Source: Gordonia neofelifaecis NRRL B-59395
Lineage (GTDB): Bacteria > Actinomycetota > Actinomycetes > Mycobacteriales > Mycobacteriaceae
DNA: 64,000 nt
Direction of reading: 5' to 3'
Assembly (NCBI RefSeq): GCF_000192435.1
Contig: NZ_AEUD01000012.1
Coordinates: forward strand, 62,001-126,000
The notes under the pieces: generated by a model
Databases searched by the model: none
What the model was told of the DNA's origin: nothing
The model's input: the letters and a program-made list of their open reading frames with translations, nothing else
Shown here: positions 16,675 to 25,728 of the stretch, piece after piece
Numbering within the stretch: position 1 is the first letter of the stretch
How the letters are laid out: the number at the start of each line of letters is the position of its first letter
Position numbers and translations under genes: made by a program

Positions 16675-18219
16675 ATGCTCCCGAACCCGCTCACCACCCC
16701 CGCCGCCCTGCACCGTGCCGAGACGCAGTGGCCCGACGGCATCGCCGTCGTCGACGACCAATGGGGCGAGCACATCGAATTGACCTGGCCGCAGTTCGCC
16801 GACCGCGTACGCGAGTTCGCCGCCGGCCTCATCGGTTTGGGCGTCCGGCACGGCGACCGCGTCGCGGTGTGGGCGCCCAACAGCTTCCACTGGCCGATCG
16901 CGGCCGTCGGCATCCAGTACGCGGGCGCCGTCCTGATCCCGCTGAACACCCGATACACCGCGAGCGAGGCGACCGACATCATCGACCGGTCCGACGCGAA
17001 GGTCGTCGTGGTCTCCGGGGAGTTCGCGGGGATCAACCGACTCGCCGAGGTACTCGGCTCCTCGATCCCCGAGGGTCGCACGGTCGTCTCCGTCCCGCTC
17101 GACGACGCCGCCGACGCCGACGGGGTGGTCGGCTGGAACGCGCTGATGGCGTCGGCCTCCGCAGAACTGGTGGAGCAGGCACGCGAGCGCGCCGAGGCGG
17201 TCCGCGAGGACGACCTCTCCGACATCCTGTTCACCTCCGGCACCACCGGAGCCCCGAAGGGCGTCATGGCCGAGCACCAGCAGACGGTGCACGGCTCCCA
17301 CGCGTGGGGCGACAACGGCCGGCTGCGCGCAGGCGACCGCTACCTGATGGTGAACCCGTACTTCCACACGTTCGGCTACAAGGCGGGCATCCTGCCGTCG
17401 CTGTTGTTCGGTGCGACGATGCTCCCGCTCGCGGTGTACTCCCCGAGCGAGTCGATGAAGATGGTCGCGCGCGAGAAGATCACCGTCTTCCCCGGCGCCC
17501 CGACCATCTTCCAGACCATCCTCGACGACCCGACCCGCGCCGAGTACGACCTGTCGAGCCTCCGGCTGATCGTCACCGGCGCGACGATCGTCCCCGTCGT
17601 GCTGATCGAGCGGCTGCAGTCCGACCTCGGCGTCGAAGCCGTCGTCACCGCCTACGGGCAGACCGAGACCAGCGGCTTCATCACCACCTGCCGTCCGGAC
17701 GACGACGCCGTGACGGTCGCGACCACCTGCGGTCGTGCCTTCCCCGGCATGGAGGTGAAGCTGTCCGAGGAGGGCGAGGTGCTGGCCCGCGGCCTGATGG
17801 TGATGCGCGGCTACCTCGACAACCCGCGAGCCACGGCCGAGACCATCGACGCCGACGGCTGGCTGCACACCGGTGACATCGGCACCCTCGACGAGCGCGG
17901 CAATCTCACGATCACCGACCGCCTCAAGGACATGTACATCTGCGGCGGCTTCAACGTCTACCCCGCCGAGGTGGAACAGCTGCTGTCCCGCTTCCCGGAC
18001 GTCACCGAAGCCGCCGTGATCGGCGTGCCCGACGAGCGGCTGGGCGAGGTCGGCAAGGCGTTCCTGACGGTCAGGCCCGGTTCCGACGTCGACGCGGCCG
18101 CCGTGATCGCCTTCGCGCGCGAGCACCTCGCGAACTTCAAGGTGCCCCGTGCCATCGAGATCGTCGATGCGTTCCCCCGCAACGCCGCGGGAAAGATCCT
18201 CAAGCGCGAGATGAGCTGA
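16675..18219 (+). CDS. fadD3: FadD3-like HIP-CoA ligase
   Basis: 514 aa from the ATG at 16675; a TTG two codons earlier is possible. ANL-superfamily adenylate-forming ligase: P-loop LFTSGTTGAPKGVMAEHQQ, TAYGQTETSG, the hinge motif GDIGTLDERGNLTITDRLKD and the C-terminal catalytic Lys in NAAGKILKREM. The sequence follows M. tuberculosis FadD3 (Rv3561) closely, for example NPYFHTFGYKAGILPSLLFG. Known: FadD3 charges HIP with CoA, producing the KstR2 effector. Divergent from fadE30 across a KstR2 operator. Confidence 0.9.
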   Translation: MLPNPLTTPAALHRAETQWPDGIAVVDDQWGEHIELTWPQFADRVREFAAGLIGLGVRHGDRVAVWAPNSFHWPIAAVGIQYAGAVLIPLNTRYTASEATDIIDRSDAKVVVVSGEFAGINRLAEVLGSSIPEGRTVVSVPLDDAADADGVVGWNALMASASAELVEQARERAEAVREDDLSDILFTSGTTGAPKGVMAEHQQTVHGSHAWGDNGRLRAGDRYLMVNPYFHTFGYKAGILPSLLFGATMLPLAVYSPSESMKMVAREKITVFPGAPTIFQTILDDPTRAEYDLSSLRLIVTGATIVPVVLIERLQSDLGVEAVVTAYGQTETSGFITTCRPDDDAVTVATTCGRAFPGMEVKLSEEGEVLARGLMVMRGYLDNPRATAETIDADGWLHTGDIGTLDERGNLTITDRLKDMYICGGFNVYPAEVEQLLSRFPDVTEAAVIGVPDERLGEVGKAFLTVRPGSDVDAAAVIAFAREHLANFKVPRAIEIVDAFPRNAAGKILKREMS

Positions 18220-18244
18220 CTCCTCGCGTCTGGATCCGACCGAT

Positions 18245-18301
18245 CCGCTCGGCGGGATGTCGGCGTTCAGTTCGGCTGAACGCCGGCCGCCCGCCGAGCG
18301 G
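18245..18301. terminator. Nested double hairpin between fadD3 and a convergent gene
   Basis: Outer perfect 12-bp stem (CCGCTCGGCGGG and complement, 18245-18256/18290-18301) encloses an inner perfect 9-bp stem GGCGTTCAG-ttcgg-CTGAACGCC. It lies between the fadD3 stop and the stop of the convergent membrane-protein gene, so a bidirectional terminator is likely. Confidence 0.7.
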
Positions 18302-18314
18302 TGGCCGTTCCGGG

Positions 18315-18659
18315 TCAGCCGCGCTGCGACCGTGAGAAGTTCGAGTCGCACATCGAGGAACCGAACTCGTGCATCCCGATGAGCGCGACGACCATCGCCG
18401 CCAGTGCGATCACCGAGACGATCACCCACGACCGCGGGCGTGTGGTCAGCCCGACGACGGTCGCCCAGCCCACCGCGACCACGGCGAGATAGGCGGTCCA
18501 CGCCAGCCACGTCCCCGCAGCCGCGGCTTCGGTGTGCGCGTCCTGCATCGCAGGCAGACAGCGATCCACGCCCCGGTCCATCAGCAGCATCCCACCGACC
18601 GAGCCCATCGCGGCCAACAGCGCGGCGAAGACACCGGCGACCCCCGCCCGCATCCACAT
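18315..18659 (-). CDS. Small membrane protein, unknown function
   Basis: 114 aa from the ATG at 18659 (GTGGGGAAT upstream); a longer in-frame start at 18803 would add a charged, unlikely leader. Three hydrophobic segments (about 5-25, 49-70 and 78-97). Two cysteines face outside the predicted helices (DRCLPAMQ and SMCDSNF). No family recognised. Convergent with fadD3, upstream end next to the acyl-CoA synthetase gene. Confidence 0.6.
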   Translation of the reverse strand: MWMRAGVAGVFAALLAAMGSVGGMLLMDRGVDRCLPAMQDAHTEAAAAGTWLAWTAYLAVVAVGWATVVGLTTRPRSWVIVSVIALAAMVVALIGMHEFGSSMCDSNFSRSQRG

Positions 18660-18808
18660 ATTCCCCACCACACGGACAACTGTGCCATACAGAAACCAAC
18701 CGACCGGTATGTTTCTGGCACGGAATTGCCGCTCGTATTCGAATCCCCGATCGGGCCCGATCCGGCGGTTCGCGCGAAGTAGATGGCCGGATCGGGGATT
18801 CATTCACG

Positions 18809-20338
18809 TCAGCGGCGCAGGATGAAGCGCTGAATCTTGCCGCTCGGCGTCTTCGGCAGCGACTCGACGAAGTGCACGGTGCGCGGGTACGCATGCTTGG
18901 AGTACTGATCGCGGACCAGGTTCTTGAGCTCGGTCTCGAGGTCCTCGGTCGGCTCGACGCCGGCGGCGAGCACGACGAAGGCCTCGACCACCTCACCGCG
19001 GATCCCCTCCGGATCCGGACGGCCGACGACCGCGACCTCATTGACCGCGGAATGACCGGCCAGCACGCTCTCGACGTCGAACGGGCCGATGCGGTACCCG
19101 GCCGCCAGGATCACGTCGTCGTCGCGCGAGGTGAACGAGAAGTAGCCCTCCTCGTCGACCCGGCCGGTGTCCGCCGTCAGGTACCAGGCCCCGTCGTCGG
19201 TGAACCGCTCAGCGGTCTTCTCGGGCGCGGCGTCGTATCCGGAGAACCAGAGCAGCGGGCTGGCCTTCACGTCGAGTGCGATCTGGCCCTCCACGATGCC
19301 GCCGGTGAAGCCCGGCATCGCCTGCCCCATCGATCCGGTCTTGAGCGGCTCGGCGAGTTCGGGATGCCAGTGGTTCCCGATCACCATGCCGAGCTCGGTC
19401 TGGCCGTAGTGATCGCGGACCTCGCAGCCGAGGTTGTCGACGCCCCACGACACGATGTCCGGAGTCAGCGGCTCCCCCGCCGACGACGCCCGGCGCAGGG
19501 TGATGCCGTCGAGGTCGGCGCCCGCGCGCATCGCCCGGTAGATGGTCGGGGCCGCGGCGAAGTTCGTGACGCCGAACTTCGCGATGACGTCGACGGTGGA
19601 CTCCGGGGTGAACCCCTGATTGAGCAGCAGGCTGGTCCGGCCCGCGACCATCGGCGCGAGCAGGGCGTAATAGAGTCCGTACGCCCAGCCCGGATCGGCG
19701 GCGTTCCAGAACACGTCGTCGGCGCTGACGTCCAGCGAGTAATGCAGGTACGTCTGGAACGAGGCGAGGCAGAACAGCGGCACCGGGACGCCCTTCGGCT
19801 TGCCCGTGGTCCCGGAGGTGTAGAGCTGCACGAGCGTCTCGTCGCCGCCGATCGCGACCGACTCGGCCAGCGGCTCCGCCGTCGCCGACTCGGCGACCAG
19901 ATCGTCCACGTCGAGCACCGTCACCGCGGAGATCGGATCCACCTTGTCGCGCTGGGAGGCGTCGGTGACGACCATCGTCGCGCCGGAGCCCTCCGTCCGC
20001 AGTTCGATGGCTCCCGTGGCGAACGCGGTGAACAGCGGGACGTGGACCGCACCCAGTCGCCACAGACCGAGCAGCGTCACCACCAGCGCGCGTCGCTTGC
20101 CCAGCAGCACCGGCACCCGATCGCCGCGTCGCACCCCGCGTGCCGCCAGGACCGTCGCCATGCGGCGCGACTCGTCGGCCAGCTGGGCCCAGGTCATCGA
20201 GTCGAAGCTCAAGTCGGGTTCGACGAGGGTGAACGCGATCGCGTCCGAGTCGTGTCGATCGCACAGCAGGTGGGCGGCGCTCGCCCCCGGCGATCGGTAC
20301 TCGGCAAGCCAGGCCAGTGCCTGCTGGTTCGCGTTCAT
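18809..20338 (-). CDS. Medium-chain-type acyl-CoA synthetase (AMP-forming, AcsM-like)
   Basis: 509 aa from the ATG at 20338. ANL-family motifs: LYTSGTTGKPKGVPVP, RDHYGQTELGM, WYLTADTGRVDEEGYFSFTSRDDD and the terminal catalytic Lys in KTPSGKIQRF. The DPGWAYGLYYALLAPM block is typical of acetyl- and medium-chain (ACSM) synthetases rather than of FadD long-chain ligases. It would activate a small or medium carboxylic acid to its CoA ester in the cytoplasm. Divergent from the LuxR gene by 38 nt, so it is probably that regulator's target. Confidence 0.88.
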   Translation of the reverse strand: MNANQQALAWLAEYRSPGASAAHLLCDRHDSDAIAFTLVEPDLSFDSMTWAQLADESRRMATVLAARGVRRGDRVPVLLGKRRALVVTLLGLWRLGAVHVPLFTAFATGAIELRTEGSGATMVVTDASQRDKVDPISAVTVLDVDDLVAESATAEPLAESVAIGGDETLVQLYTSGTTGKPKGVPVPLFCLASFQTYLHYSLDVSADDVFWNAADPGWAYGLYYALLAPMVAGRTSLLLNQGFTPESTVDVIAKFGVTNFAAAPTIYRAMRAGADLDGITLRRASSAGEPLTPDIVSWGVDNLGCEVRDHYGQTELGMVIGNHWHPELAEPLKTGSMGQAMPGFTGGIVEGQIALDVKASPLLWFSGYDAAPEKTAERFTDDGAWYLTADTGRVDEEGYFSFTSRDDDVILAAGYRIGPFDVESVLAGHSAVNEVAVVGRPDPEGIRGEVVEAFVVLAAGVEPTEDLETELKNLVRDQYSKHAYPRTVHFVESLPKTPSGKIQRFILRR

Positions 20339-20376
20339 CTGACTCTCCACTCGTGTCGACGGCAGGATCTGGGACA

Positions 20377-21252
20377 ATGATCGTTGTGACCCGCGACACC
20401 GGCAACCCTCCGAAGAGGGGTGCGCCCTACGACGAGCTCGCGCGACAGCTGCGTCGCCCGCTCGAGCGACTCCGCCGTCGCACCGGCGCCAGCCTCGCCT
20501 TCGCCGGCCGCGTGGTTCCCGCCGCCCACGACGACCACGCGATCGAGCTCAGCTACTTCGACGGGGACGTGGTCGGACCGCTGCGGGGCGTCCAGCTCGA
20601 CTACGGCCACGGACTCGGCGGCCGCGTGCTCACGCGCAGACGTGCCACCGCGCTGCACGACTACGTCCAGTCGCCGCTCATCACCCACACCTACGACGCG
20701 ATCATCCGCGCCGAGCAGCTGTATTCGATGGTCGCCGCACCGATCATCGTGGGCCGCAAGCACGTCGGCGTTCTCTACGCCGCCCGGCGCGGTCCGCAAC
20801 ACCAGCTCGACACGTCACTCGACGCCGTCACCGACGAGGCCCGGGCGGTGGAGCAGCAGCTGACGGTCGCCGAGGTGCTCGGCGCGATCCGCACCGACGA
20901 CGAAGAACGCGAACTGTCGGCGTGGCGCAGCCGCGTCCAGGACTCCTACGCCCAGCTCCGCGGGCTGGCCGCCGACGTCGAGGATCCGGCCGTCCGCGCC
21001 CGCATGCTCGAGATCGCGAACCAGCTCGCGGGCGACGCACCGGAGCCCGAGCTCACCGTCCGACTCACCGCCAGGGAGCAGGACGTGCTCAGTCTGCTGG
21101 GCGCGGGCCTGACGAATCCGGCCATCGCAGAGCGCCTCGGCATCGGACTCCACACGGTCAAGGGCCACGTGAAAGCGCTGCTCGTGAAGCTCGACGCGTC
21201 CTCGCGCTTCGAGGCGGTCGTGAACGCCCGCCGGGTACGGCTCATCCCCTGA
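20377..21252 (+). CDS. LuxR-type regulator with N-terminal GAF-like domain
   Basis: 291 aa. Residues about 25-160 form a GAF-like sensor (GHGLGGRVLTRRRATALHDY, YSMVAAPIIVGRKHVGVLYA), about 165-215 a helical linker and about 228-285 a LuxR/FixJ helix-turn-helix (LTAREQDVLSLLGAGLTNPA, IAERLGIGLHTVKGHVKALL). There is no receiver aspartate, so it is probably controlled by a ligand rather than phosphorylation. This domain order next to acyl-CoA synthetase or dehydrogenase genes recurs in actinobacteria. Likely regulates the divergent acyl-CoA synthetase. Confidence 0.85.
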   Translation: MIVVTRDTGNPPKRGAPYDELARQLRRPLERLRRRTGASLAFAGRVVPAAHDDHAIELSYFDGDVVGPLRGVQLDYGHGLGGRVLTRRRATALHDYVQSPLITHTYDAIIRAEQLYSMVAAPIIVGRKHVGVLYAARRGPQHQLDTSLDAVTDEARAVEQQLTVAEVLGAIRTDDEERELSAWRSRVQDSYAQLRGLAADVEDPAVRARMLEIANQLAGDAPEPELTVRLTAREQDVLSLLGAGLTNPAIAERLGIGLHTVKGHVKALLVKLDASSRFEAVVNARRVRLIP

Positions 21253-21411
21253 CCACGACACCGCGAGTGTCATTCATTCGAACGACGGCACGTTAACGGT
21301 GCCCTCGCTCCGACTCGACAACCCGGGTAGGCGGTCGAGAAAACAACACCGACGCACGCAGGACGACATAGCGGCACGACCGCCCCGCCCACCTGCGAAG
21401 GAGTGGTCACC

Positions 21412-21810
21412 ATGCGAAGCACGACACGCACGACAACCAGGATCGCCGCGGCGGCGGTCTTCACCGCGACGATCGCCGCAGGCGCGGCGACCATCGGCTC
21501 CGGCGCCGCATCCGCCGATGGATTCCCGGACGGTCCGTACTGCAATGGACCCGCGGCGGTCCTCGCCGAGTCCGCGTGGTCGCAGGTCGCGATCTGCCCG
21601 GTTCAGGGGCCGACCGGCTGGGAGTACAGCGGGAAGGGCAAGGCCACCGGGGAGACCATCGACCTGTGGGGCGCCACCCGCGACTCATACGGCTTCCACG
21701 CCTACAACAACGGGTACACCTATCACGTCCATCCGGACCGTCTGCTGATCACGTCGCCCGACGGATCGACGGTCGCCGACGAGCCGTGGACGTTCTATCA
21801 GTCCAGATGA
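21412..21810 (+). CDS. Small secreted protein, unknown function
   Basis: 132 aa. The ATG at 21412 has GAAGGAG 9 nt upstream; the in-frame GTG at 21403 coincides with that ribosome site and is rejected. Signal peptide about 1-35 (Arg-rich start, Ala-rich core, cleavage after GAASA). The mature part has two cysteines (PYCNGP and AICPVQ, likely a disulfide) and several aromatic turns (YNNGYTYHVHPDRLLI). It resembles small exported proteins of mycolata, but no family is assigned. Confidence 0.7.
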   Translation: MRSTTRTTTRIAAAAVFTATIAAGAATIGSGAASADGFPDGPYCNGPAAVLAESAWSQVAICPVQGPTGWEYSGKGKATGETIDLWGATRDSYGFHAYNNGYTYHVHPDRLLITSPDGSTVADEPWTFYQSR

Positions 21811-21931
21811 CCGGGCGGTCCGGCATGCGCGCCGGGCCGGTCGGCATCGCGAACACTGACCGGTTCGGCACGCATCCTTCGATCCGCCGACTCCGCGACG
21901 GACTCACCGTCGGCGACGTACCGTCGGCGAC

Positions 21932-22447
21932 ATGAGCGAAATAGACGATCTGATAGCCACTTTCGACGAGCAGAGCACCAACTTCCGCACCACCGCCGAA
22001 GGGTTGACCGAGGAGCAGGCCCGCGCGACGCCGACCGCGTCGGAGCTCAGTATCGGCGGACTCGTCAAGCACGTGACCTTCACGCATCGTCACTGGTGGA
22101 AGGTGATCGCAGACGCCGACCCGACCGCGCAGTTCGACATGGAGGCCGCGTCGACCACCTATGCGCTGTCCGACGACGAGACGCTCGCCGACTGGCTCGC
22201 CCACTTCGACGACCAGCGGGAGAAGACCGCGGCCGCGCTGCGCGCACTCGATGACCCGGACGCGGCGATCCCGCTGCCCGTCGCGCCGTGGGCGCCGGAC
22301 CCCCAGTACCGCTCGGCCCGCTGGATCGTGCTCAACATGCTCCGCGAACTGGCCCACCACAGCGGCCACGCCGACATCCTCCGCGAGACCATCGACGGTC
22401 AGAGCACCACGGTGATGCAGGCGCGCGCCGCCGGAATGGACATCTAG
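21932..22447 (+). CDS. DinB/DUF664 family protein
   Basis: 171 aa four-helix-bundle protein. The three metal-ligand histidine regions of the DinB fold are visible: VKHVTFTHRHWWK (about 48-58), RWIVLNMLRELAHHSGHADI (about 130-150) and the LTEEQAR start. Family members bind a divalent metal; many are thiol-dependent transferases (mycothiol or bacillithiol S-transferases), which fits a mycothiol-producing actinobacterium. Ends 8 nt before the convergent lysS stop. Confidence 0.85.
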   Translation: MSEIDDLIATFDEQSTNFRTTAEGLTEEQARATPTASELSIGGLVKHVTFTHRHWWKVIADADPTAQFDMEAASTTYALSDDETLADWLAHFDDQREKTAAALRALDDPDAAIPLPVAPWAPDPQYRSARWIVLNMLRELAHHSGHADILRETIDGQSTTVMQARAAGMDI

Positions 22448-22454
22448 CGAGCCG

Positions 22455-23987
22455 CTACTGAATCGGCTTGACCAGCGGGAACAGCACCGTCTCGCGAATG
22501 CCGAGTCCGGTGAGGGCCATCAGCAGGCGGTCGATGCCCATTCCGGTGCCCGCGGTCGGCGGCATGCCGTGCTCCATCGCGACGAGGAACTCCTCGTCGA
22601 GAACCATGGCCTCGTCGTCGCCGGCCGCGGCCAGGCGCGCCTGGTCGACGAACCGCTCACGCTGGATGACCGGATCGACGAGTTCGGAGTAGCCGGTCGC
22701 GAGCTCGAATCCGCGGACGTAGAGGTCCCACTTCTCGACGACGCCGGGGATGCTGCGGTGCGACCGCACCAGCGGAGAGGTCTCGACCGGGAAGTCGCGG
22801 ACGAACACCGGCTCGTCGAGCTTGCTGCCGACCAGGTGCTCCCACAGTTCCTCGACCAGCTTGCCGTGGCCGTAGCCCTTGTCCTTCGGGACCTCGAGGC
22901 CGACGCGGTCGGCGATCTTCAGGAGTTCGTCGACCGTGGTCTGGGCGGGGACGATCTCCTCGCCGAGCGCCTCGGACAGCGACGGGTACATCGACAGCTC
23001 GGTCCACTCGCCGGAGAGATCGTAAGTGCTGCCGTCGGGCATGGTCGGGGTCAGCGTGCCGAGGGCGCCCATCGCCACCGACTGGACGAGCTCGCGCGTC
23101 ATCACCGCGGCGTCGTCGTAGGTGCCGTAGGCCTGGTAGGTCTCGAGCATCGCGAACTCGGGCGAGTGCGTGGAGTCTGCGCCCTCGTTGCGGAAGTTCC
23201 GGTTCACCTCGAAGACCCGCTCGATACCGCCGACCACGCAGCGCTTGAGGAACAGCTCCGGCGCGATGCGCAGAAAGAGGTCCATGTCGAAGGCGTTGGA
23301 GTGGGTGACGAACGGACGTGCCGCCGCGCCGCCGTGCAACGTCTGCAGCATCGGGGTCTCGACCTCGAGGAAGCCGCGGTCGGTCATGAACTTGCGCAGC
23401 TGCGCCATCACCTCGACGCGGGTCCGGGCGATCGCGCGGGCCTCGGGCCGGACGATGAGATCGACGTACCGCTGACGGACGCGCGACTCCTCGTTCATCT
23501 CCTTGTGCGCGACGGGCAACGGGCGCAGCGCCTTCGACGCCATCTCCCAGGAGTCGGCCATGATCGACAGTTCGCCGGTGCGGGAGCTGATGACCTCGCC
23601 GTGAACGAAGACGATGTCGCCCAGGTCGGTGTCGGCCTTCCAGCGCGCGAGCGCCTCCTCGCCGACGCCGTTGAAGCTGACCATCGCCTGGAGCTGAGTG
23701 CCGTCGCCCTCCTGCAGGGTGGCGAAGCACAGCTTGCCCTTGTTGCGCAGGAAGATGATCCGGCCGGCGACGCCGACCTGCTCACCGGTCTCGGTGCCCG
23801 CCTCGAGATCCGGGTACTGGGCGCGGATCTCGGCGAGGCTGTGGGTCCGCTCCACCGCGACCGGGTACGCCTGACGACCCTCGTCGAGGATCCGCTCACG
23901 CTTCTCCTGTCGGACCCGCACCTGCTCGGGGGCCTGGTCGACGGCGGCGGTCTTGGTGTTCGGGGCGCTGGAAACCTGGTCAGTCAC
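22455..23987 (-). CDS. lysS: Lysyl-tRNA synthetase (class II)
   Basis: 510 aa from GTG 23987. N-terminal OB fold ([20 protein letters not shown]) and class II catalytic core with motif 2 ([20 protein letters not shown]) and motif 3 ([13 protein letters not shown]). Charges tRNA-Lys with lysine. Length and motifs are complete. In M. tuberculosis lysS lies close to coaX/panCD; here about 8.6 kb of accessory and catabolic genes separate them. Confidence 0.96.
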   Translation of the reverse strand: MTDQVSSAPNTKTAAVDQAPEQVRVRQEKRERILDEGRQAYPVAVERTHSLAEIRAQYPDLEAGTETGEQVGVAGRIIFLRNKGKLCFATLQEGDGTQLQAMVSFNGVGEEALARWKADTDLGDIVFVHGEVISSRTGELSIMADSWEMASKALRPLPVAHKEMNEESRVRQRYVDLIVRPEARAIARTRVEVMAQLRKFMTDRGFLEVETPMLQTLHGGAAARPFVTHSNAFDMDLFLRIAPELFLKRCVVGGIERVFEVNRNFRNEGADSTHSPEFAMLETYQAYGTYDDAAVMTRELVQSVAMGALGTLTPTMPDGSTYDLSGEWTELSMYPSLSEALGEEIVPAQTTVDELLKIADRVGLEVPKDKGYGHGKLVEELWEHLVGSKLDEPVFVRDFPVETSPLVRSHRSIPGVVEKWDLYVRGFELATGYSELVDPVIQRERFVDQARLAAAGDDEAMVLDEEFLVAMEHGMPPTAGTGMGIDRLLMALTGLGIRETVLFPLVKPIQ

Positions 23988-24035
23988 GCACCCAGGTTAT
24001 GCGCCCCACCAGGGACAAGACCAATCAGCGGATGA

Positions 24036-24449
24036 TCAGGGGGTATCGAACAGTCCGAGCACGTCGTCGCCGACGGCGCCGTTGATGCGGCTCGCCCGAA
24101 GCGCGGTGTGCCCGCCGACGACGAAACGCGCTCCCCGCACGCCCCGCGCCTGCAGGTGCCAGGCCAGCATCTCGGCGTCGTAGCCGTCGTCGCTGACCAG
24201 CACCCAGCGGGCGTCGGCGGTCGCCGTGCGCAGGCGGTTCGGGGAGTCGGGAGCCAGCAGCTCCAGCGCGTCGTCGACGTCGAGGGCCATCGCCCCCATC
24301 AGCGCGCCGTCCGCGCTCCGGGCGAGCGCATCACGGAGGTCGACGGCGACCGCCCCGTCGGCGATCGTCGAGCGGTACTGGTCGGCCTGCAACGACAGCG
24401 GCGTCGCGGTGTACGAAGTGGTGACAGGTGCAGAGAATGCGAGCGTCAT
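24036..24449 (-). CDS. Rhodanese-like domain protein
   Basis: 137 aa. The pattern ADQYRSTIADGAVAVDLRDA, followed by GALMGAMALDVDDALELL and RWVLVSDDGYDAEMLAWHLQ-ARGV, is that of a single rhodanese domain. The catalytic-loop Cys is replaced: the loop reads VSDDGYDAE. It is therefore probably not a sulfurtransferase; inactive rhodanese folds often bind partners. 48 nt downstream of lysS's start region on the minus strand, in its own transcription unit. Confidence 0.65.
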   Translation of the reverse strand: MTLAFSAPVTTSYTATPLSLQADQYRSTIADGAVAVDLRDALARSADGALMGAMALDVDDALELLAPDSPNRLRTATADARWVLVSDDGYDAEMLAWHLQARGVRGARFVVGGHTALRASRINGAVGDDVLGLFDTP

Positions 24450-24635
24450 GGCGAGGTGGTCCTCTGAGAATGATCGAACGAGCGGAGGTTGGCGAATGGG
24501 GCCGACCGCGAAAGCGCGGTTTCAGCCTCGACAACACTCCTGACAGCTCTTGATCACGACGAACAGTCTGCCATGCGAAACCGCCACTGACCAGACCCAG
24601 CGCGAACGTGGGTTTAATTCGGCTACCTGGGGTTG

Positions 24636-24676
24636 TGCCGTTGATCGTGACCACCTGGTGGTCACGATCAACGGCA
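24636..24676. repeat. 41-nt perfect palindrome, copy 1
   Basis: Two 20-nt arms (starting TGCCGTTGATCGTGACCACC) around a single T. The stop codon of the AbiEi/DUF559 gene lies inside it, so it may act as that gene's terminator. A second, nearly identical palindrome lies at 25729-25769, beyond the other end of the gene. There is no adjacent transposase or target duplication. Confidence 0.8.
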
Positions 24677-25654
24677 TTCCTCCATCGCGCACTGCGGACC
24701 ACAGGATTTCACAGAGCCGGGCCATCCGAGTCCGCTCAGCACCCTGCCCACTTTGAACGCTGTCCGGCACGATTTGTCGACCACCTGCCCCAAGCCCAGA
24801 CGCAGACTCCGTTTGTCCGCGAACACCGCGGCGTCGAGATCTCGTTCCAGATCGGCGTCCCGGGCCGATGCGCTGTCATGGTGCAGACGTCCGTCCAACT
24901 CCACGATCAGTCCCCACTCCCGATACTCGACGTCGCGGTAGCCGCGGCGCCCGACCATCGTCGGCGACTGCCGTACCGCGCGTGGCAGACCGTGCGCTCG
25001 TTCGACGTCGATCAGGTAGCGGTGCTCGAGCACTGAACAGGCGCCGTCGCGCACGTCGATCAGGACGGTCTCGATGAACTTGCGCCGCCCGGTGCGATCT
25101 CGCTCGGCCAGCGCCGCCAGCAGTCGGTCCGGGGTCGTCAGCCGAGCCTGGACCACATCGGAAAGGCACGCGATCGCTGCGAAGTCCGAAGTGGCCTCGC
25201 CCGCTACGTCGAGGACGGCATGCTCGAGCCGGACCCGAGGCGGGTTGGTGTGCGAGAGGATTCGGTCGCTCAGATGACGGCTGTAGTGCAGCGAGACGCC
25301 TGAAGGCCGGACCAGATTTCGCTTCGCATCGACGACGATCTGGATCGGACCGTTCTCCTTGGCGTTGAGGCCTGCAGCGTCCCCTCCCGCGGCGATGATC
25401 GCCGATTCGTGACTGAGCGCAGCCGGTGCCAGCGCTAGCACCGCGGCCCATTCTCGCTGCCGCCTCGTCAGTGGCCCCGTGTGCGAGACGTACACCCCCG
25501 GGTGGACCGGCACCCAGTCCCGGTTGCGTAATCGGCGCCGAACGAATGCCGCGTCCAGCCCACACGCGAGGACCTGAGCCCGCGTGGTGACCCCGTCCTG
25601 CTGACGCAGTACTTGAGCAAGGCGAGACCCCGCGGCCCCCGATGAATCCCCCAT
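24668..25654 (-). CDS. Orphan AbiEi-like / DUF559 (Vsr-fold nuclease-like) protein
   Basis: 328 aa from the ATG at 25654; a longer in-frame start at 25792 would read through the upstream palindrome and is rejected. Residues about 12-60 form an AbiEi-type winged helix (GVTTRAQVLACGLDAAFVRR, then the PVHPGVYVSH turn). Residues about 238-300 form a DUF559/Vsr-like nuclease core with Asp241, Glu252, Asp254 and the HHD motif. AbiEi is the antitoxin of type IV AbiE systems, but no AbiEii toxin gene is adjacent. The last codons are read from a palindromic repeat. Confidence 0.75.
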   Translation of the reverse strand: MGDSSGAAGSRLAQVLRQQDGVTTRAQVLACGLDAAFVRRRLRNRDWVPVHPGVYVSHTGPLTRRQREWAAVLALAPAALSHESAIIAAGGDAAGLNAKENGPIQIVVDAKRNLVRPSGVSLHYSRHLSDRILSHTNPPRVRLEHAVLDVAGEATSDFAAIACLSDVVQARLTTPDRLLAALAERDRTGRRKFIETVLIDVRDGACSVLEHRYLIDVERAHGLPRAVRQSPTMVGRRGYRDVEYREWGLIVELDGRLHHDSASARDADLERDLDAAVFADKRSLRLGLGQVVDKSCRTAFKVGRVLSGLGWPGSVKSCGPQCAMEECR

Positions 25655-25728
25655 AGCCTCACTGTGCCGAGCCGTCGACGAACAGTCAGCCGTTCGATGA
25701 GCCTGTGGATAACTCCGATCGCCCCGAT

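Noticed and set aside
16648-19041. 797-residue open frame on the minus strand
   Set aside because: Mostly antisense to fadD3, with low-complexity Arg/Gly/Asp composition; fadD3 is fully motif-supported.
24450-24635. Small gene between the rhodanese-like gene and palindrome 1
   Set aside because: Short frames on both strands lack ribosome sites and several read into the palindrome; nothing supports coding.
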